A stretch of DNA of 64,000 nucleotides from Marinirhabdus sp963793275 (GCA_963793275.1 CAWBZL010000002.1:124001-188000), one strand, 5' to 3'. Shown: positions 7,832 to 15,518, counted from the stretch's first letter. The notes: generated by a model from the sequence alone, not told the origin. Made by a program: numbers and translations.

Positions 7832-7833
7832 AT

Positions 7834-7929
7834 GGGCTTATGGTGTAGCGGATAGCATGCTTGGCTTCGAACCAAGTGGTATGTTGCCTGTGCCGCACTT
7901 GATGCGGTATTCAAATCCTGTTAAGCCCA
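7834..7929 (+). tRNA. tRNA-Arg(TCG)-like with an inserted hairpin
   Basis: Perfect acceptor GGGCTTA / TAAGCCC with discriminator A. The anticodon stem CTTGG/CCAAG surrounds CTTCGAA (anticodon TCG). At 96 nt it is about 20 nt too long: a 5-bp hairpin CCGCA-CTTGA-TGCGG (7893-7907) sits directly before the T-loop TTCAAAT, and the 5' half of the T-stem does not pair with CCTGT. Arg tRNAs normally have a short variable loop, so the insertion disrupts the T-arm. Confidence 0.65.
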
Positions 7930-7933
7930 CAAA

Positions 7934-8008
7934 TTGAGGTATAACTCAGCGGCTAGAGTACCGTGCTTTTAACACGGGAGTCCTAGGTTCAAATCCTAGT
8001 GCCTCAAC
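7934..8008 (+). tRNA. tRNA-Lys(TTT)-like
   Basis: Acceptor TTGAGGT / GCCTCAA with discriminator C, anticodon stem CCGTG/CACGG around CTTTTAA (anticodon TTT), T-arm CTAGG-TTCAAAT-CCTAG. It is a well-formed cloverleaf. The first pair is T-A rather than G-C and the discriminator is C, both unusual for bacterial tRNA-Lys. Confidence 0.8.
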
Positions 8009-8010
8009 AA

Positions 8011-8083
8011 TAAACCCATAGTGTAGTGGTAGCACACAAGATTTTGATTCTTGGGGTCTGAGTTCGAATCTCGGTGGGTTTAC
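8011..8083 (+). tRNA. tRNA-Gln(TTG)-like
   Basis: Acceptor TAAACCC / GGGTTTA with discriminator C. The anticodon stem CAAGA/TCTTG surrounds TTTTGAT (anticodon TTG). The T-loop is TTCGAAT with stem CTGAG/CTCGG, one pair weak. It begins three bases after tRNA-Lys. Confidence 0.75.
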
Positions 8084-8090
8084 ACTATAT

Positions 8091-8163
8091 GGAACAGTAG
8101 CAAAGCGGGTCAATGCACTGGATTGAAGCTCCAGGAATACGGGTTCGAGTCCTGTCTGTTCCA
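8091..8163 (+). tRNA. tRNA-Phe(GAA)-like
   Basis: Acceptor GGAACAG / CTGTTCC with discriminator A, anticodon stem CTGGA/TCCAG around TTGAAGC (anticodon GAA), T-arm ACGGG-TTCGAGT-CCTGT. Position 37 is G where A is usual, and the D-arm (TAGCAAAGCGGGTCAATGCA) pairs weakly. Confidence 0.75.
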
Positions 8164-8344
8164 CGAAAGGTCTGTAACGCAGATGATAGTATCAAGCGGG
8201 TCTTGTTGTGTGTTTCGGTATAGCACCATTGCATACGGCGTTGCAACTAGTATTGCGAACGTATGTGCAACTTGACTTGAAGGTTTTGCTGTTTTCCAAA
8301 AAATAGCGGCAATCGTTTCGTGGGTTCGAATCCCACTCCCGCCC
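8164..8344 (+). ncRNA. tRNA-like RNA: T-arm and acceptor 3' half fused to a long hairpin
   Basis: The 3' end (8316-8344) is a perfect T-arm GTGGG-TTCGAAT-CCCAC plus TCCCGCC and CA, clearly tRNA-derived. The 5' side has no normal D or anticodon arm. Instead there is a long hairpin, TTGCATACG (8229-8237) with CGTA-TG-TGCAA (8260-8270), with an inner GCAA/TTGC stem. A possible 5' partner of the acceptor, GCGGG, lies near 8196. A tRNA mimic fused to a stem-loop recalls bacterial Y RNAs (YrlA), but a badly decayed class II tRNA is the alternative. Confidence 0.45.
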
Positions 8345-8346
8345 AA

Positions 8347-8432
8347 GCAGGGATAGCGTAGTGGTTAACGCACCAGATAAAGGATCTGGCAAACGAGAGC
8401 AGATGTCGCGGGTTCGACTCCCGCTCCCAATG
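8347..8432 (+). tRNA. tRNA-Leu(AAG)-like, class II, weak acceptor
   Basis: Anticodon stem CCAGA/TCTGG around TAAAGGA (anticodon AAG), a long variable arm (about 8391-8407), and perfect T-arm GCGGG-TTCGACT-CCCGC. The class II arm fits Leu. An A34 Leu tRNA is unusual in bacteria, which normally use GAG. Only four acceptor pairs form (GGGA/TCCC), so aminoacylation is doubtful. Confidence 0.6.
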
Positions 8433-8435
8433 TAA

Positions 8436-8506
8436 ATTGGGGTAGCTCAGTTGGTAGAGCACTGCACTTTTAATGCAGGTAATGGACTCAAAATCCATCA
8501 TCGTAA
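8436..8506 (+). pseudogene. Second tRNA-Lys(TTT)-like gene, 3' end lost
   Basis: The 5' half is nearly canonical: GGGGTAGCTCAGTTGGTAG, then anticodon stem CTGCA/TGCAG around CTTTTAA (anticodon TTT). The T-arm is ATGGA-CTCAAAA-TCCAT with a damaged loop. The bases that should close the acceptor (CATCGTA) do not pair with ATTGGGG, so it cannot be a working tRNA. Confidence 0.65.
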
Positions 8507-8533
8507 AGAAGGTCAACTTTTAAAAAAGACCAC

Positions 8534-8548
8534 CAGCCTGTCACGCTG
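8534..8548 (+). pseudogene. tRNA-Asp anticodon-arm fragment
   Basis: CAGC-CTGTCAC-GCTG reproduces the anticodon arm of housekeeping tRNA-Asp (anticodon GTC) with no other arms around it. It is either a relic or a stand-alone anticodon-loop mimic. The stretch from 8549 to 8639 shows only weak hairpins. Confidence 0.35.
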
Positions 8549-8639
8549 TTAAATTTGACAAAAATAGTATGGGAAGCGTCGGTTTAGATTTGCTGAAACG
8601 TGAATGAAGAACACTCCTGAAAGTACCTTGAGTGGCGCC

Positions 8640-8780
8640 GGTGGCTAGTAAAGAATAAATTTCTTTGTGAGCATTTTGAAACCATTGAACCTTTTTATTA
8701 GGAATCCGTACCTGGAGCCTACTAAAAGGAAGGATGTGGTTTCAACGCCTTACAAACAGGTTTTGTAACTGGTAGCCACC
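8640..8780 (+). ncRNA. Cloverleaf-like structured RNA, about 141 nt
   Basis: An 8-bp stem GGTGGCTA (8640-8647) / TAGCCACC (8773-8780) closes three arms. Arm A is AAAGAA (8650-8655) / TTCTTT (8661-8666). Arm B is TTGAAACCA (8676-8684) / TGGTTTCAA (8737-8745), containing an inner helix (8690-8702 with 8718-8729). Arm C is TTACAAA (8750-8756) / TTTGTAA (8762-8768). Long exact pairings without coding potential point to a structured RNA. It does not match tRNA dimensions, RNase P, tmRNA or SRP RNA as I know them. It lies between the array and the slipin gene. Confidence 0.6.
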
Positions 8781-8838
8781 CCGTCACTCCGTCACTGGAA
8801 AGAGGATGTGCCCTGTACTGTTTTTAATTGAAAAGGAT

Positions 8839-8960
8839 TGCGTTAGGGATTGAGCGTTATGTATGAGCTCTTTTTAATTGTTTGAGCAATTAGAAAAGCG
8901 AGTAGCGAAAGCCCGACCCAGTATTGCTTGAGGTATGAAAAGCGATATTGGGAAACGCCC
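8839..8960 (+). repeat. Dispersed intergenic repeat, copy A
   Basis: It begins TGCGTTAGGGATTGAGCG and ends with GCGAAAGCCCGACCC and then GGGAAACGCCC. Copy B at 41951-42021 (minus strand) has the same two ends. The middle of copy A holds a strong hairpin, CTTTTTAATTG/CAATTAGAAAAG (about 8870-8896). Such ends recur in flavobacterial intergenic regions and may correspond to the Rfam Flavo-1 RNA motif; that match is from memory and uncertain. Confidence 0.55.
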
Positions 8961-9037
8961 AAAATACAAAAGAAATACACGGTCCCCGTTACAGACTGTG
9001 TTGTTAACTGAATGTTTAATTTCTAAAACTTAAAAAA

Positions 9038-10141
9038 ATGAAAAGAGTTAGAATTAATACCGGAATGGTAGGTTTGGTCTTCAAGAGAGGAGATTACAAA
9101 CGAGTAGTAACACAAGGTGTCTATTGGTTAAGCTTTGGAGAGCGTGTTGTAAAATACAACCTTGCCGAAGCCATGCGCAAGGCACCCGTAGCATTAGAAA
9201 TTCTTGAAAGGGACGAAGCTTTGGTGGCCCTTTGGCACCAGGTAGATGTTTTGGATACAGAATTGGTCATCGTTTATAAGAACGGCCAATACAACCAGAT
9301 ATTAACAGCTGGAAGATATGTATTCTGGAAAGGGTTGATAGACTACAGCTTTACACGTGTAGACCTTACAAAGATCTATATCACGGAAGCGATTGATACG
9401 TCACTTTTTGCCAAATTAGAATTGGCCAAGTATATCCGTTCTTTTGAAGTGGCAACATCTGAAAAAGCGGTGCTTTTAGTAGACGATGTTTATGTGAAAA
9501 CCTTAACCGGTGGTACGTACCGCTTCTGGAGAAATGAAACCACTATTAAAATTGCAAAAGCAGATATGCGACAATTGCAATTGGAAGTAGCTGGACAGGA
9601 ATTGTTAACCAAGGATAAAGCGGCAATCCGTATCAACTTTTACGCGCAGTATAAAGTAAGCAATGTGGAGCGAGCGCTCTTGGAAAATAAGGACTACGAG
9701 AAGCAATTATACGTGGCTATGCAGTTGGCGTTACGTGCGTATGTAGGTACGTATACTTTAGACGAACTTTTGGAAAACAAATCACAAATCGCGAACGCTG
9801 TGTTTGAAGACACAAAGACAGCCGCAGATAAATTGGGTGTTACGGTAGTATACTGTGGAATCCGGGATGTGATCTTAACCGGGGAAATGAAGGACATCAT
9901 GAACCAGGTGTTGGTTGCACAAAAGAAAGCTCAGGCTAATGTAATTACAAGACGTGAAGAAACAGCTTTGACCAGAAGCTTGTTGAATACCGCCAAATTA
10001 ATGGAGGACAATACCATGCTTTACAAATTGAAAGAGATGGAATACGTAGAGAAAATTGCCGACAAGATTGGCGAGATCACCGTTTCCGGAAACGGAAACA
10101 TGGTGAAACAATTAACCGAAATTTTTGCGGTGAGCAAATAG
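9038..10141 (+). CDS. Slipin family protein (SPFH/band-7), cytosolic type
   Basis: A 367-residue SPFH protein. Residues about 1-120 form an N-terminal region with two related segments (GMVGLVFKRGDYKRVVTQGVY; ELVIVYKNGQYNQILTAGRY). The band-7 domain follows (about 125-290, with SEKAVLLVDDVYVKTLTGGTYRF), then a helical coiled-coil (about 295-355, QKKAQANVITRREETALTRS). There is no membrane hairpin, unlike typical stomatins. This long slipin form is, from family knowledge, associated with Ro60/RtcB RNA-repair loci. Here it follows the tRNA-like array on the same strand. The ATG lies in an A-rich leader, and a terminator follows. Confidence 0.85.
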   Translation: MKRVRINTGMVGLVFKRGDYKRVVTQGVYWLSFGERVVKYNLAEAMRKAPVALEILERDEALVALWHQVDVLDTELVIVYKNGQYNQILTAGRYVFWKGLIDYSFTRVDLTKIYITEAIDTSLFAKLELAKYIRSFEVATSEKAVLLVDDVYVKTLTGGTYRFWRNETTIKIAKADMRQLQLEVAGQELLTKDKAAIRINFYAQYKVSNVERALLENKDYEKQLYVAMQLALRAYVGTYTLDELLENKSQIANAVFEDTKTAADKLGVTVVYCGIRDVILTGEMKDIMNQVLVAQKKAQANVITRREETALTRSLLNTAKLMEDNTMLYKLKEMEYVEKIADKIGEITVSGNGNMVKQLTEIFAVSK

Positions 10142-10160
10142 TGCCTTAACGGTAGGTGCA

Positions 10161-10197
10161 AGCACTGGGAGTTATATAACTTCTGGTGCTTTTTTTA
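10161..10197. terminator. Terminator after slipin, probably bidirectional
   Basis: AGCACTGGGAGTT pairs with AACTTCTGGTGCT over ATAT (13 bp with wobbles) and is followed by seven Ts. It overlaps the last codons of the convergent small Cys-rich gene. Confidence 0.8.
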
Positions 10198-10357
10198 TGG
10201 TTGTAAGTCCCATTTCTAAAAATCTGGATTGGCGCTCATAAGCTGTCATATCCAAGCAGGGACAACGGTTGCAACGTTTATGTTCTCCCTTTTTGATGTA
10301 TTTATCACAGCATTTGGTTTTGATACCTTCTTTCTTCTTTTTGTTTTTCTTTCCCAT
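10172..10357 (-). CDS. Small Lys/Cys-rich protein, function unknown
   Basis: A 61-residue basic protein. A Lys-rich start (GKKNKKKKEG) is followed by a cysteine pattern CC-x(12)-C-x2-C-x-C (residues 16-34) that probably binds a metal ion. The rest is polar. The start codon overlaps the deacetylase stop by one base, so the two are co-translated. I know similar short proteins from flavobacteria but no function for them. Confidence 0.6.
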   Translation of the reverse strand: MGKKNKKKKEGIKTKCCDKYIKKGEHKRCNRCPCLDMTAYERQSRFLEMGLTTIKKAPEVI

Positions 10358-11259
10358 TAAAAGAAAATTTCTTGTGCCATTTTATAAGTATTTGCGTGGG
10401 CCTCAATGATTACATCAATAGCTGGAGAGTAGCCACCACCCATACTTACCTGTACTGGAATGTTGTGTTCTTTACAGGTTTCAAAAACAAAACGGTCACG
10501 GGCTTTACAGCCTTCAATCGTACAAGACAATCTCCCCAATTTATCTCCTTTCAGAATATCTACCCCGCTCAAGTAAAAGATGAAATCAGGTTGTACTTTT
10601 TTAATGAGTTTGGGGAGGGTATTTTTTAAAATCTCAAGATATGCTGCATCTTCTGTACCGTCGTCCAGCCCAATATCCAGATCACTCTGTTCTTTTTTAA
10701 ACGGATAGTTTTTCGCTCCGTGCATGGAGAAAGTGAATACATTTGGATTATTCTCAAAAATCTTTGCAGTGCCGTTACCTTGATGTACATCTAAATCGAC
10801 GATGAGAATTTTGGATGCTTTCCGAGTGTCCAATAAATACTGTGCTGCCACGGCTTGATCGTTCAACAAACAAAAAGCTTCGCCACGGTCTGCATAGGCG
10901 TGGTGCGTTCCACCGGCAATGTTTAGCGCAACACGATTTTCTATAGCATATTCGCAGCCTTGTATCGTTCCGCCAATAATATAATGCCCACGATTCACTA
11001 AATCGGCGCGTAGGGGAAACCCGATTTTTCGTATTTCTTTTTTGTCTAATTCAAGTTTCAGTAAGCGGTTGTAATAGTCCTGTGTATGGACTTTGGTAAT
11101 AATTTCTGCTGAAACTTTTTTGGGTGTAAAGAAGTTTTCTTTGGTACAGATCCCGTATTTTAGAAGATATTCCGGGAGTAAATTATATTTCGCCATGGGG
11201 AACCGATGGCCTTCAGGTAGCGAATATTTATAAATGGGATGGTAGGCGATTTTGAGCAT
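10357..11259 (-). CDS. Histone deacetylase-like (class II) amidohydrolase
   Basis: A 300-residue arginase/deacetylase-fold protein. It shows AGGTHHAYADRGEAFCLLND (about residues 115-134, the His-His catalytic pair), the zinc-site segment DLDVHQGNGTA (about 154-164, Asp and His ligands) and the third-ligand region SGVDILKGDKLG near 250. Bacterial members remove acyl groups from lysine, acetylpolyamines or acetoin; the substrate is unknown. It lies two bases downstream of tex and overlaps the small Cys-rich gene, suggesting a tex-hdac-small gene operon. Confidence 0.85.
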   Translation of the reverse strand: MLKIAYHPIYKYSLPEGHRFPMAKYNLLPEYLLKYGICTKENFFTPKKVSAEIITKVHTQDYYNRLLKLELDKKEIRKIGFPLRADLVNRGHYIIGGTIQGCEYAIENRVALNIAGGTHHAYADRGEAFCLLNDQAVAAQYLLDTRKASKILIVDLDVHQGNGTAKIFENNPNVFTFSMHGAKNYPFKKEQSDLDIGLDDGTEDAAYLEILKNTLPKLIKKVQPDFIFYLSGVDILKGDKLGRLSCTIEGCKARDRFVFETCKEHNIPVQVSMGGGYSPAIDVIIEAHANTYKMAQEIFF

Positions 11260-11261
11260 GT

Positions 11262-13379
11262 TTATTTGCCTAATTTTAATTGAATGCGTTTTCTCGGTAC
11301 ATCCACATCCAGCACTTTTACAATAATCTGTTGCTGTAAATGCACGTGCTCGTTTACATCTTTTACAAAACTATCTGAAAGATTGGAAACGTGAATTAGA
11401 CCGCTTTCCTTAATCCCAATATCCACAAAACAACCAAAAGCTGTAATATTATTTACAATGCCCGGTAGCACCATTCCTCTAGTGAGATCTTCTATTTTTC
11501 TGATGTTTTGATTAAAAGTAAAAACTTTCGCTTTTTCACGAATATCAAGACCAGGTTTTTTCAGTTCTTTTATGATGTCTTCCAGAGTAAGCAGCCCAAC
11601 ATCTTCTGTAATATATTTTTCCAAAGAAATAGTCTCTAAAGCCTTTGTGTTTCCTAGTAGTTCTGAAATTTTAATGCCTTTATTCTTTGCTATTTGTTGC
11701 ACAAGGTCATACCGTTCCGGATGTACAGAGGAATTATCTAACGGGTTTTCACCGGATCTAATGCGTAAAAAACCTGCGCCCTGCTCAAATGCTTTTGCTC
11801 CCAAGCGTGGCACTTTTTTAATATCTTCTCTGGAGGTAAAAGCACCGTGTTCTTCACGATAGGCTACAATGTTTTCGGCCAATTTTTCTCCTATTCCTGA
11901 GACATAACTCAACAGCGGGACACTTGCGGTATTTACATTAATCCCAACAGAATTTACGCAGGTCTCGACCACCCGGTCCAACGAATTATTTAATTGTGTT
12001 TGATCTACATCGTGTTGATACTGTCCCACGCCAATAAATTTAGCGTCAATTTTAACCAGTTCGGCCAAAGGATCTGAGAGTCTGCGACCAATCGAAACAG
12101 CACCCCGAACGGTAACGTCGTAATTAGGAAACTCATCCCTCGCTATTTTACTCGCCGAATAAATGGAAGCTCCTGCCTCACTCACAATAAAAACCTCTAC
12201 CGGATTTTTGAAATATACTTTTTTTATGAAAGCTTCGGTTTCTCTGGATGCCGTACCGTTACCAATGGCAATGGCTTCAATTTTATACGCATCGGTTAAG
12301 GTGCTTATCTTTTTAAGGGCGCCAGTGACATCACTCTTGGGGGGATGTGGGTAGATGGTCTCATTATGCATTAAAGCGCCTTGTGCATCCAGACAAACTA
12401 CTTTACAGCCACTTCTAAAGCCTGGGTCAATCGCTAGGATTCGTTTTTCGCCCAACGGCGAACCCAATAATAACTGTTTTAAATTTTTAGCGAAAATGGC
12501 AATCGCCGTTTCGTCAGCTTTCTTTTTTGCGGCAACGAGTATTTCATTGGACAAGGCAGGAAATAGTAAGCGTTTATAAGCATCTTTAATAGCTTGTTCT
12601 ATTTGGTCTGCGCACGCTCCTTGCGATTTTATAAGTTTAGAGTTCATTCGTTCTAAAGCGCGTTCTTGATCAATTTCAATTTTCACCCGTATAAAACCTT
12701 CTGTCTCGGCCCTTAGGATGGCCAATAATCTATGTGAAGGACATCGTTGTAGTGATTCGTCCCAATCGAAATAATCCCTGAATTTTTGCGCTTTTTCGTC
12801 CTCTTTTTTACTTTTTACTGCTTTGGTGCTAAGTATTGCGAAGCGTTCCAGTTGCCGACGAAGATTGTTTCTAATATCGGTACGCTCATTAACCCACTCG
12901 GCAATGATATGCCTGGCACCTTCAAAAGCTTCTTCGGTACTTATAATATCATTAGAAATAAATCTTTGCGACACATCGTCAAGGTTGCGAGTGTTCTGAG
13001 CCATAATTATCCTGGCTAAGGGTTCTAATCCATTTTTACGAGCAGTTTCAGCCTTGGTTTTGCGTTTCTTTTTAAAGGGTAAGTAGAGAACTTCTAGAAC
13101 TGTGCTATCATTTTCTGCTGAAATTTTAGCCCGTAGCTCCTCTGTTAACTCTCCTTGTTCGTCAATTGCCTTCAGGATAGTTGCTTTTCGTTTTTCTAAA
13201 GTTTCAAATTGCTCTTTTAAGGAAACTATTTGTTCTATCTGAACCTCATCCAGATTTCCGGTGCGCTCCTTTCTATAACGCGCAATAAACGGAATGGTAC
13301 AGTCTTCAGCAAGAAGTGCAAGGGTGTTTTTAATGCTTGCTTCTGGGAGGTTAGATTGTTTTAAGATGTAGTTGAGCAT
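11262..13379 (-). CDS. tex: Tex family RNA-binding transcription accessory protein
   Basis: A 705-residue protein with the standard Tex order: N-terminal helical Tex domain (about 1-190), central helix-turn-helix region, YqgF/RuvC-like domain beginning at ILAIDPGFRSGCKVV (about 320), helix-hairpin-helix repeats (SYVSGIGEKLAENIV, about 495) and a C-terminal S1 domain (GMVLPGIVNNITAFGCFVDI, about 640-703). It binds nucleic acid and acts in transcription or stalled-polymerase handling. It is a little shorter than the E. coli form because nothing follows S1. It is transcribed with the deacetylase gene. Confidence 0.93.
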   Translation of the reverse strand: MLNYILKQSNLPEASIKNTLALLAEDCTIPFIARYRKERTGNLDEVQIEQIVSLKEQFETLEKRKATILKAIDEQGELTEELRAKISAENDSTVLEVLYLPFKKKRKTKAETARKNGLEPLARIIMAQNTRNLDDVSQRFISNDIISTEEAFEGARHIIAEWVNERTDIRNNLRRQLERFAILSTKAVKSKKEDEKAQKFRDYFDWDESLQRCPSHRLLAILRAETEGFIRVKIEIDQERALERMNSKLIKSQGACADQIEQAIKDAYKRLLFPALSNEILVAAKKKADETAIAIFAKNLKQLLLGSPLGEKRILAIDPGFRSGCKVVCLDAQGALMHNETIYPHPPKSDVTGALKKISTLTDAYKIEAIAIGNGTASRETEAFIKKVYFKNPVEVFIVSEAGASIYSASKIARDEFPNYDVTVRGAVSIGRRLSDPLAELVKIDAKFIGVGQYQHDVDQTQLNNSLDRVVETCVNSVGINVNTASVPLLSYVSGIGEKLAENIVAYREEHGAFTSREDIKKVPRLGAKAFEQGAGFLRIRSGENPLDNSSVHPERYDLVQQIAKNKGIKISELLGNTKALETISLEKYITEDVGLLTLEDIIKELKKPGLDIREKAKVFTFNQNIRKIEDLTRGMVLPGIVNNITAFGCFVDIGIKESGLIHVSNLSDSFVKDVNEHVHLQQQIIVKVLDVDVPRKRIQLKLGK

Positions 13380-13424
13380 AGGGATAAAGCCTTTACGATT
13401 TAGAATTAAAACCTTGGGCTTTTA

Positions 13425-15518
13425 TTAATTTATTGTCGTCCCATTACCAACCCCAGCAGAATCTGGATTCACAAAGACCAATTTCCCTTGAGCATCTTCG
13501 GTCATTAAAATCATTCCCTGGCTTTCTACTCCACGTAAGGCTCTTGGCGCTAGGTTAACTAAAACGGTCACTTGTTTGCCAATGATTTCTTCAGGTGTAA
13601 AACTTTCGGCAATACCAGAGACAATCGTTCTTACATCAATGCCTGTGTCTACCTTCAAAACCAATAATTTTTTGGTCTTAGGCATTTTTTCGGCTTCCAG
13701 GATCGTGCCTACACGCATATCTAATTTGGTAAAATCGTCAAACTGTATGGTTTCTTTTTGTGCTTCGGCTTTTTTGTTCTCAGCTTCGTTCATGGTTTTA
13801 CTTGCTTGTAATTTATCTATTTGTTGTTGCATTTGCTCATCTTCAATTTTACTGAAAAGGAGTTCGCTGGGATTAATTTTATAACCAGATTTTAAAAGTG
13901 ACTCTTCTTCTGAAACATGTTTCCAATCCAGCTGTACCAGATCTGCCCTCAATCTTGCCGCAGGGGTAGTACTCAAATTAAGCATCTCCTTCAATTTTGA
14001 AGAGGTAAACGGTAAAAAAGGTTCACTTAACACCGCCAGAGCAGCTGCAATTTGTAACGCAACAAACATCACGGTTTGTGTTCTGGCTTCATCTGTTTTA
14101 ATAGTTTTCCATGGTTCTTCGTCTGCCAGATATTTGTTACCTAATCTGGCAACATTCATTAATTCTGTTTGTGCTTCGCGGAAACGATAGCGTTCTATCG
14201 AGCTTTCGATCACCGCTGGATACGCTTTTAACTCTTTCAAAGTTTGCTCGTCTATTTCGGAAAATGCTGGAGGTTCCGGCACCACCCCATCATAATATTT
14301 ATGGGTTAACACGGTAACCCGGTTTATAAAATTTCCGAAGATAGCCACCAACTCACTGTTATTTCGCTGTTGGAAATCGGCCCAGGTAAAGTCGTTATCT
14401 TTTGTTTCCGGGGCATTGGCAGTGAGCACATAACGTAAAACATCCTGCTGATTAGGAAATTCTTCCAAATACTCGTGCAACCATACCGCCCAGTTTTTAC
14501 TGGTTGAAATTTTATTTCCTTCCAGGTTTAAAAATTCGTTAGCCGGAACGTTGGTTGGCATAATGTAACTCCCGTCTGCCTTAAGCATACTTGGAAAAAT
14601 AATACAATGAAAAACAATATTATCCTTTCCTATAAAATGAAGCAATTTGGTGTCGTCACTTTTCCAATATGGCTCCCAATCTTTTCCTTCGCGCTCTGCC
14701 CATTCTTTGGTGGCAGAAATGTAACCAATAGGCGCATCGAACCAAACATATAGTACTTTTCCCTCTGCTCCTTCAACAGGTACAGGGATGCCCCAATCCA
14801 GATCTCTGGTGACGGCACGCGGGCGTAACCCATCGTCTATCCACGATTTACATTGACCGTAGACATTGGTTTTCCAGTCTTTTTTATGCTCTTTTAGGAT
14901 CCATTCTTTTAAAAATGGCTCGTATTGATCCAGCGGTAAAAACCAGTGCTTTGTTTCTTTTAGGACAGGTTTGTTACCTGAAATAGCACTTTTTGGGTTG
15001 ATCAGATCTGTTGCGTTATGAGAGGTTCCGCAGTTTTCACATTGGTCACCATAGCTTTCTTCAAAGCCACATTTTGGACAGGTTCCTACAATAAAACGAT
15101 CTGCTAAAAACTGATTCGCTTCTTCGTCATACAATTGTTCTGTTACCTCTTCAATGAACTTTCCTTCATCGTATAATTTCTTGAAAAATGTGGAAGCTGT
15201 ATCGTGATGCACTTTTGCTGAAGTCCTTGAATAGTTATCGAAAGTTATTCCGAAGTCTTCAAAACTTTGTTTGATAATGGCGTGGTATTTATCTACTACT
15301 TCTTGCGGGGTAATACCTTCTTTTTTTGCTTTAATGGTAATAGGTACACCGTGCTCATCACTTCCGCAGACAAAAGCTACATCCTTCCCTTGAAGGCGTT
15401 GAAAGCGTGCATAAATATCGGCAGGAACATAGACACCTGCTAAATGTCCAATATGAACGGGACCGTTGGTGTATGGAAGTGCGGCGGTGATGGTAAAACG
15501 TTTCGGATCTTGAGTCAT
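13425..15518 (-). CDS. metG: Methionine-tRNA ligase with C-terminal tRNA-binding domain
   Basis: A 697-residue class I synthetase. It has the HIGH-type motif PVHIGHLAG near residue 20, zinc cysteines CPKCGFEE and CENCG (about 145-165), and the KMSKS-type loop EGNKISTSKNWAV near 335. An alpha-helical anticodon domain follows. After a Lys/Glu linker, an EMAP/Trbp111-type OB fold (DFTKLDMRVGTILEAEKMP, about 590-695) aids tRNA binding and dimerisation. The longer open frame to 15560 adds a hydrophobic stretch unlike the family, so the ATG giving MTQDPKRFTITAALPY was chosen. Confidence 0.95.
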   Translation of the reverse strand: MTQDPKRFTITAALPYTNGPVHIGHLAGVYVPADIYARFQRLQGKDVAFVCGSDEHGVPITIKAKKEGITPQEVVDKYHAIIKQSFEDFGITFDNYSRTSAKVHHDTASTFFKKLYDEGKFIEEVTEQLYDEEANQFLADRFIVGTCPKCGFEESYGDQCENCGTSHNATDLINPKSAISGNKPVLKETKHWFLPLDQYEPFLKEWILKEHKKDWKTNVYGQCKSWIDDGLRPRAVTRDLDWGIPVPVEGAEGKVLYVWFDAPIGYISATKEWAEREGKDWEPYWKSDDTKLLHFIGKDNIVFHCIIFPSMLKADGSYIMPTNVPANEFLNLEGNKISTSKNWAVWLHEYLEEFPNQQDVLRYVLTANAPETKDNDFTWADFQQRNNSELVAIFGNFINRVTVLTHKYYDGVVPEPPAFSEIDEQTLKELKAYPAVIESSIERYRFREAQTELMNVARLGNKYLADEEPWKTIKTDEARTQTVMFVALQIAAALAVLSEPFLPFTSSKLKEMLNLSTTPAARLRADLVQLDWKHVSEEESLLKSGYKINPSELLFSKIEDEQMQQQIDKLQASKTMNEAENKKAEAQKETIQFDDFTKLDMRVGTILEAEKMPKTKKLLVLKVDTGIDVRTIVSGIAESFTPEEIIGKQVTVLVNLAPRALRGVESQGMILMTEDAQGKLVFVNPDSAGVGNGTTIN

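Noticed and set aside
7466..8506. Phage tRNA cluster
   Set aside because: No phage gene, integrase or att pair flanks it; the neighbours are TPR and slipin genes and ordinary chromosomal genes.
7564..8516. Several open frames of 60-90 codons on both strands
   Set aside because: They lie over tRNA and tRNA-like genes, overlap one another, and translate to low-quality repeats of tRNA sequence.
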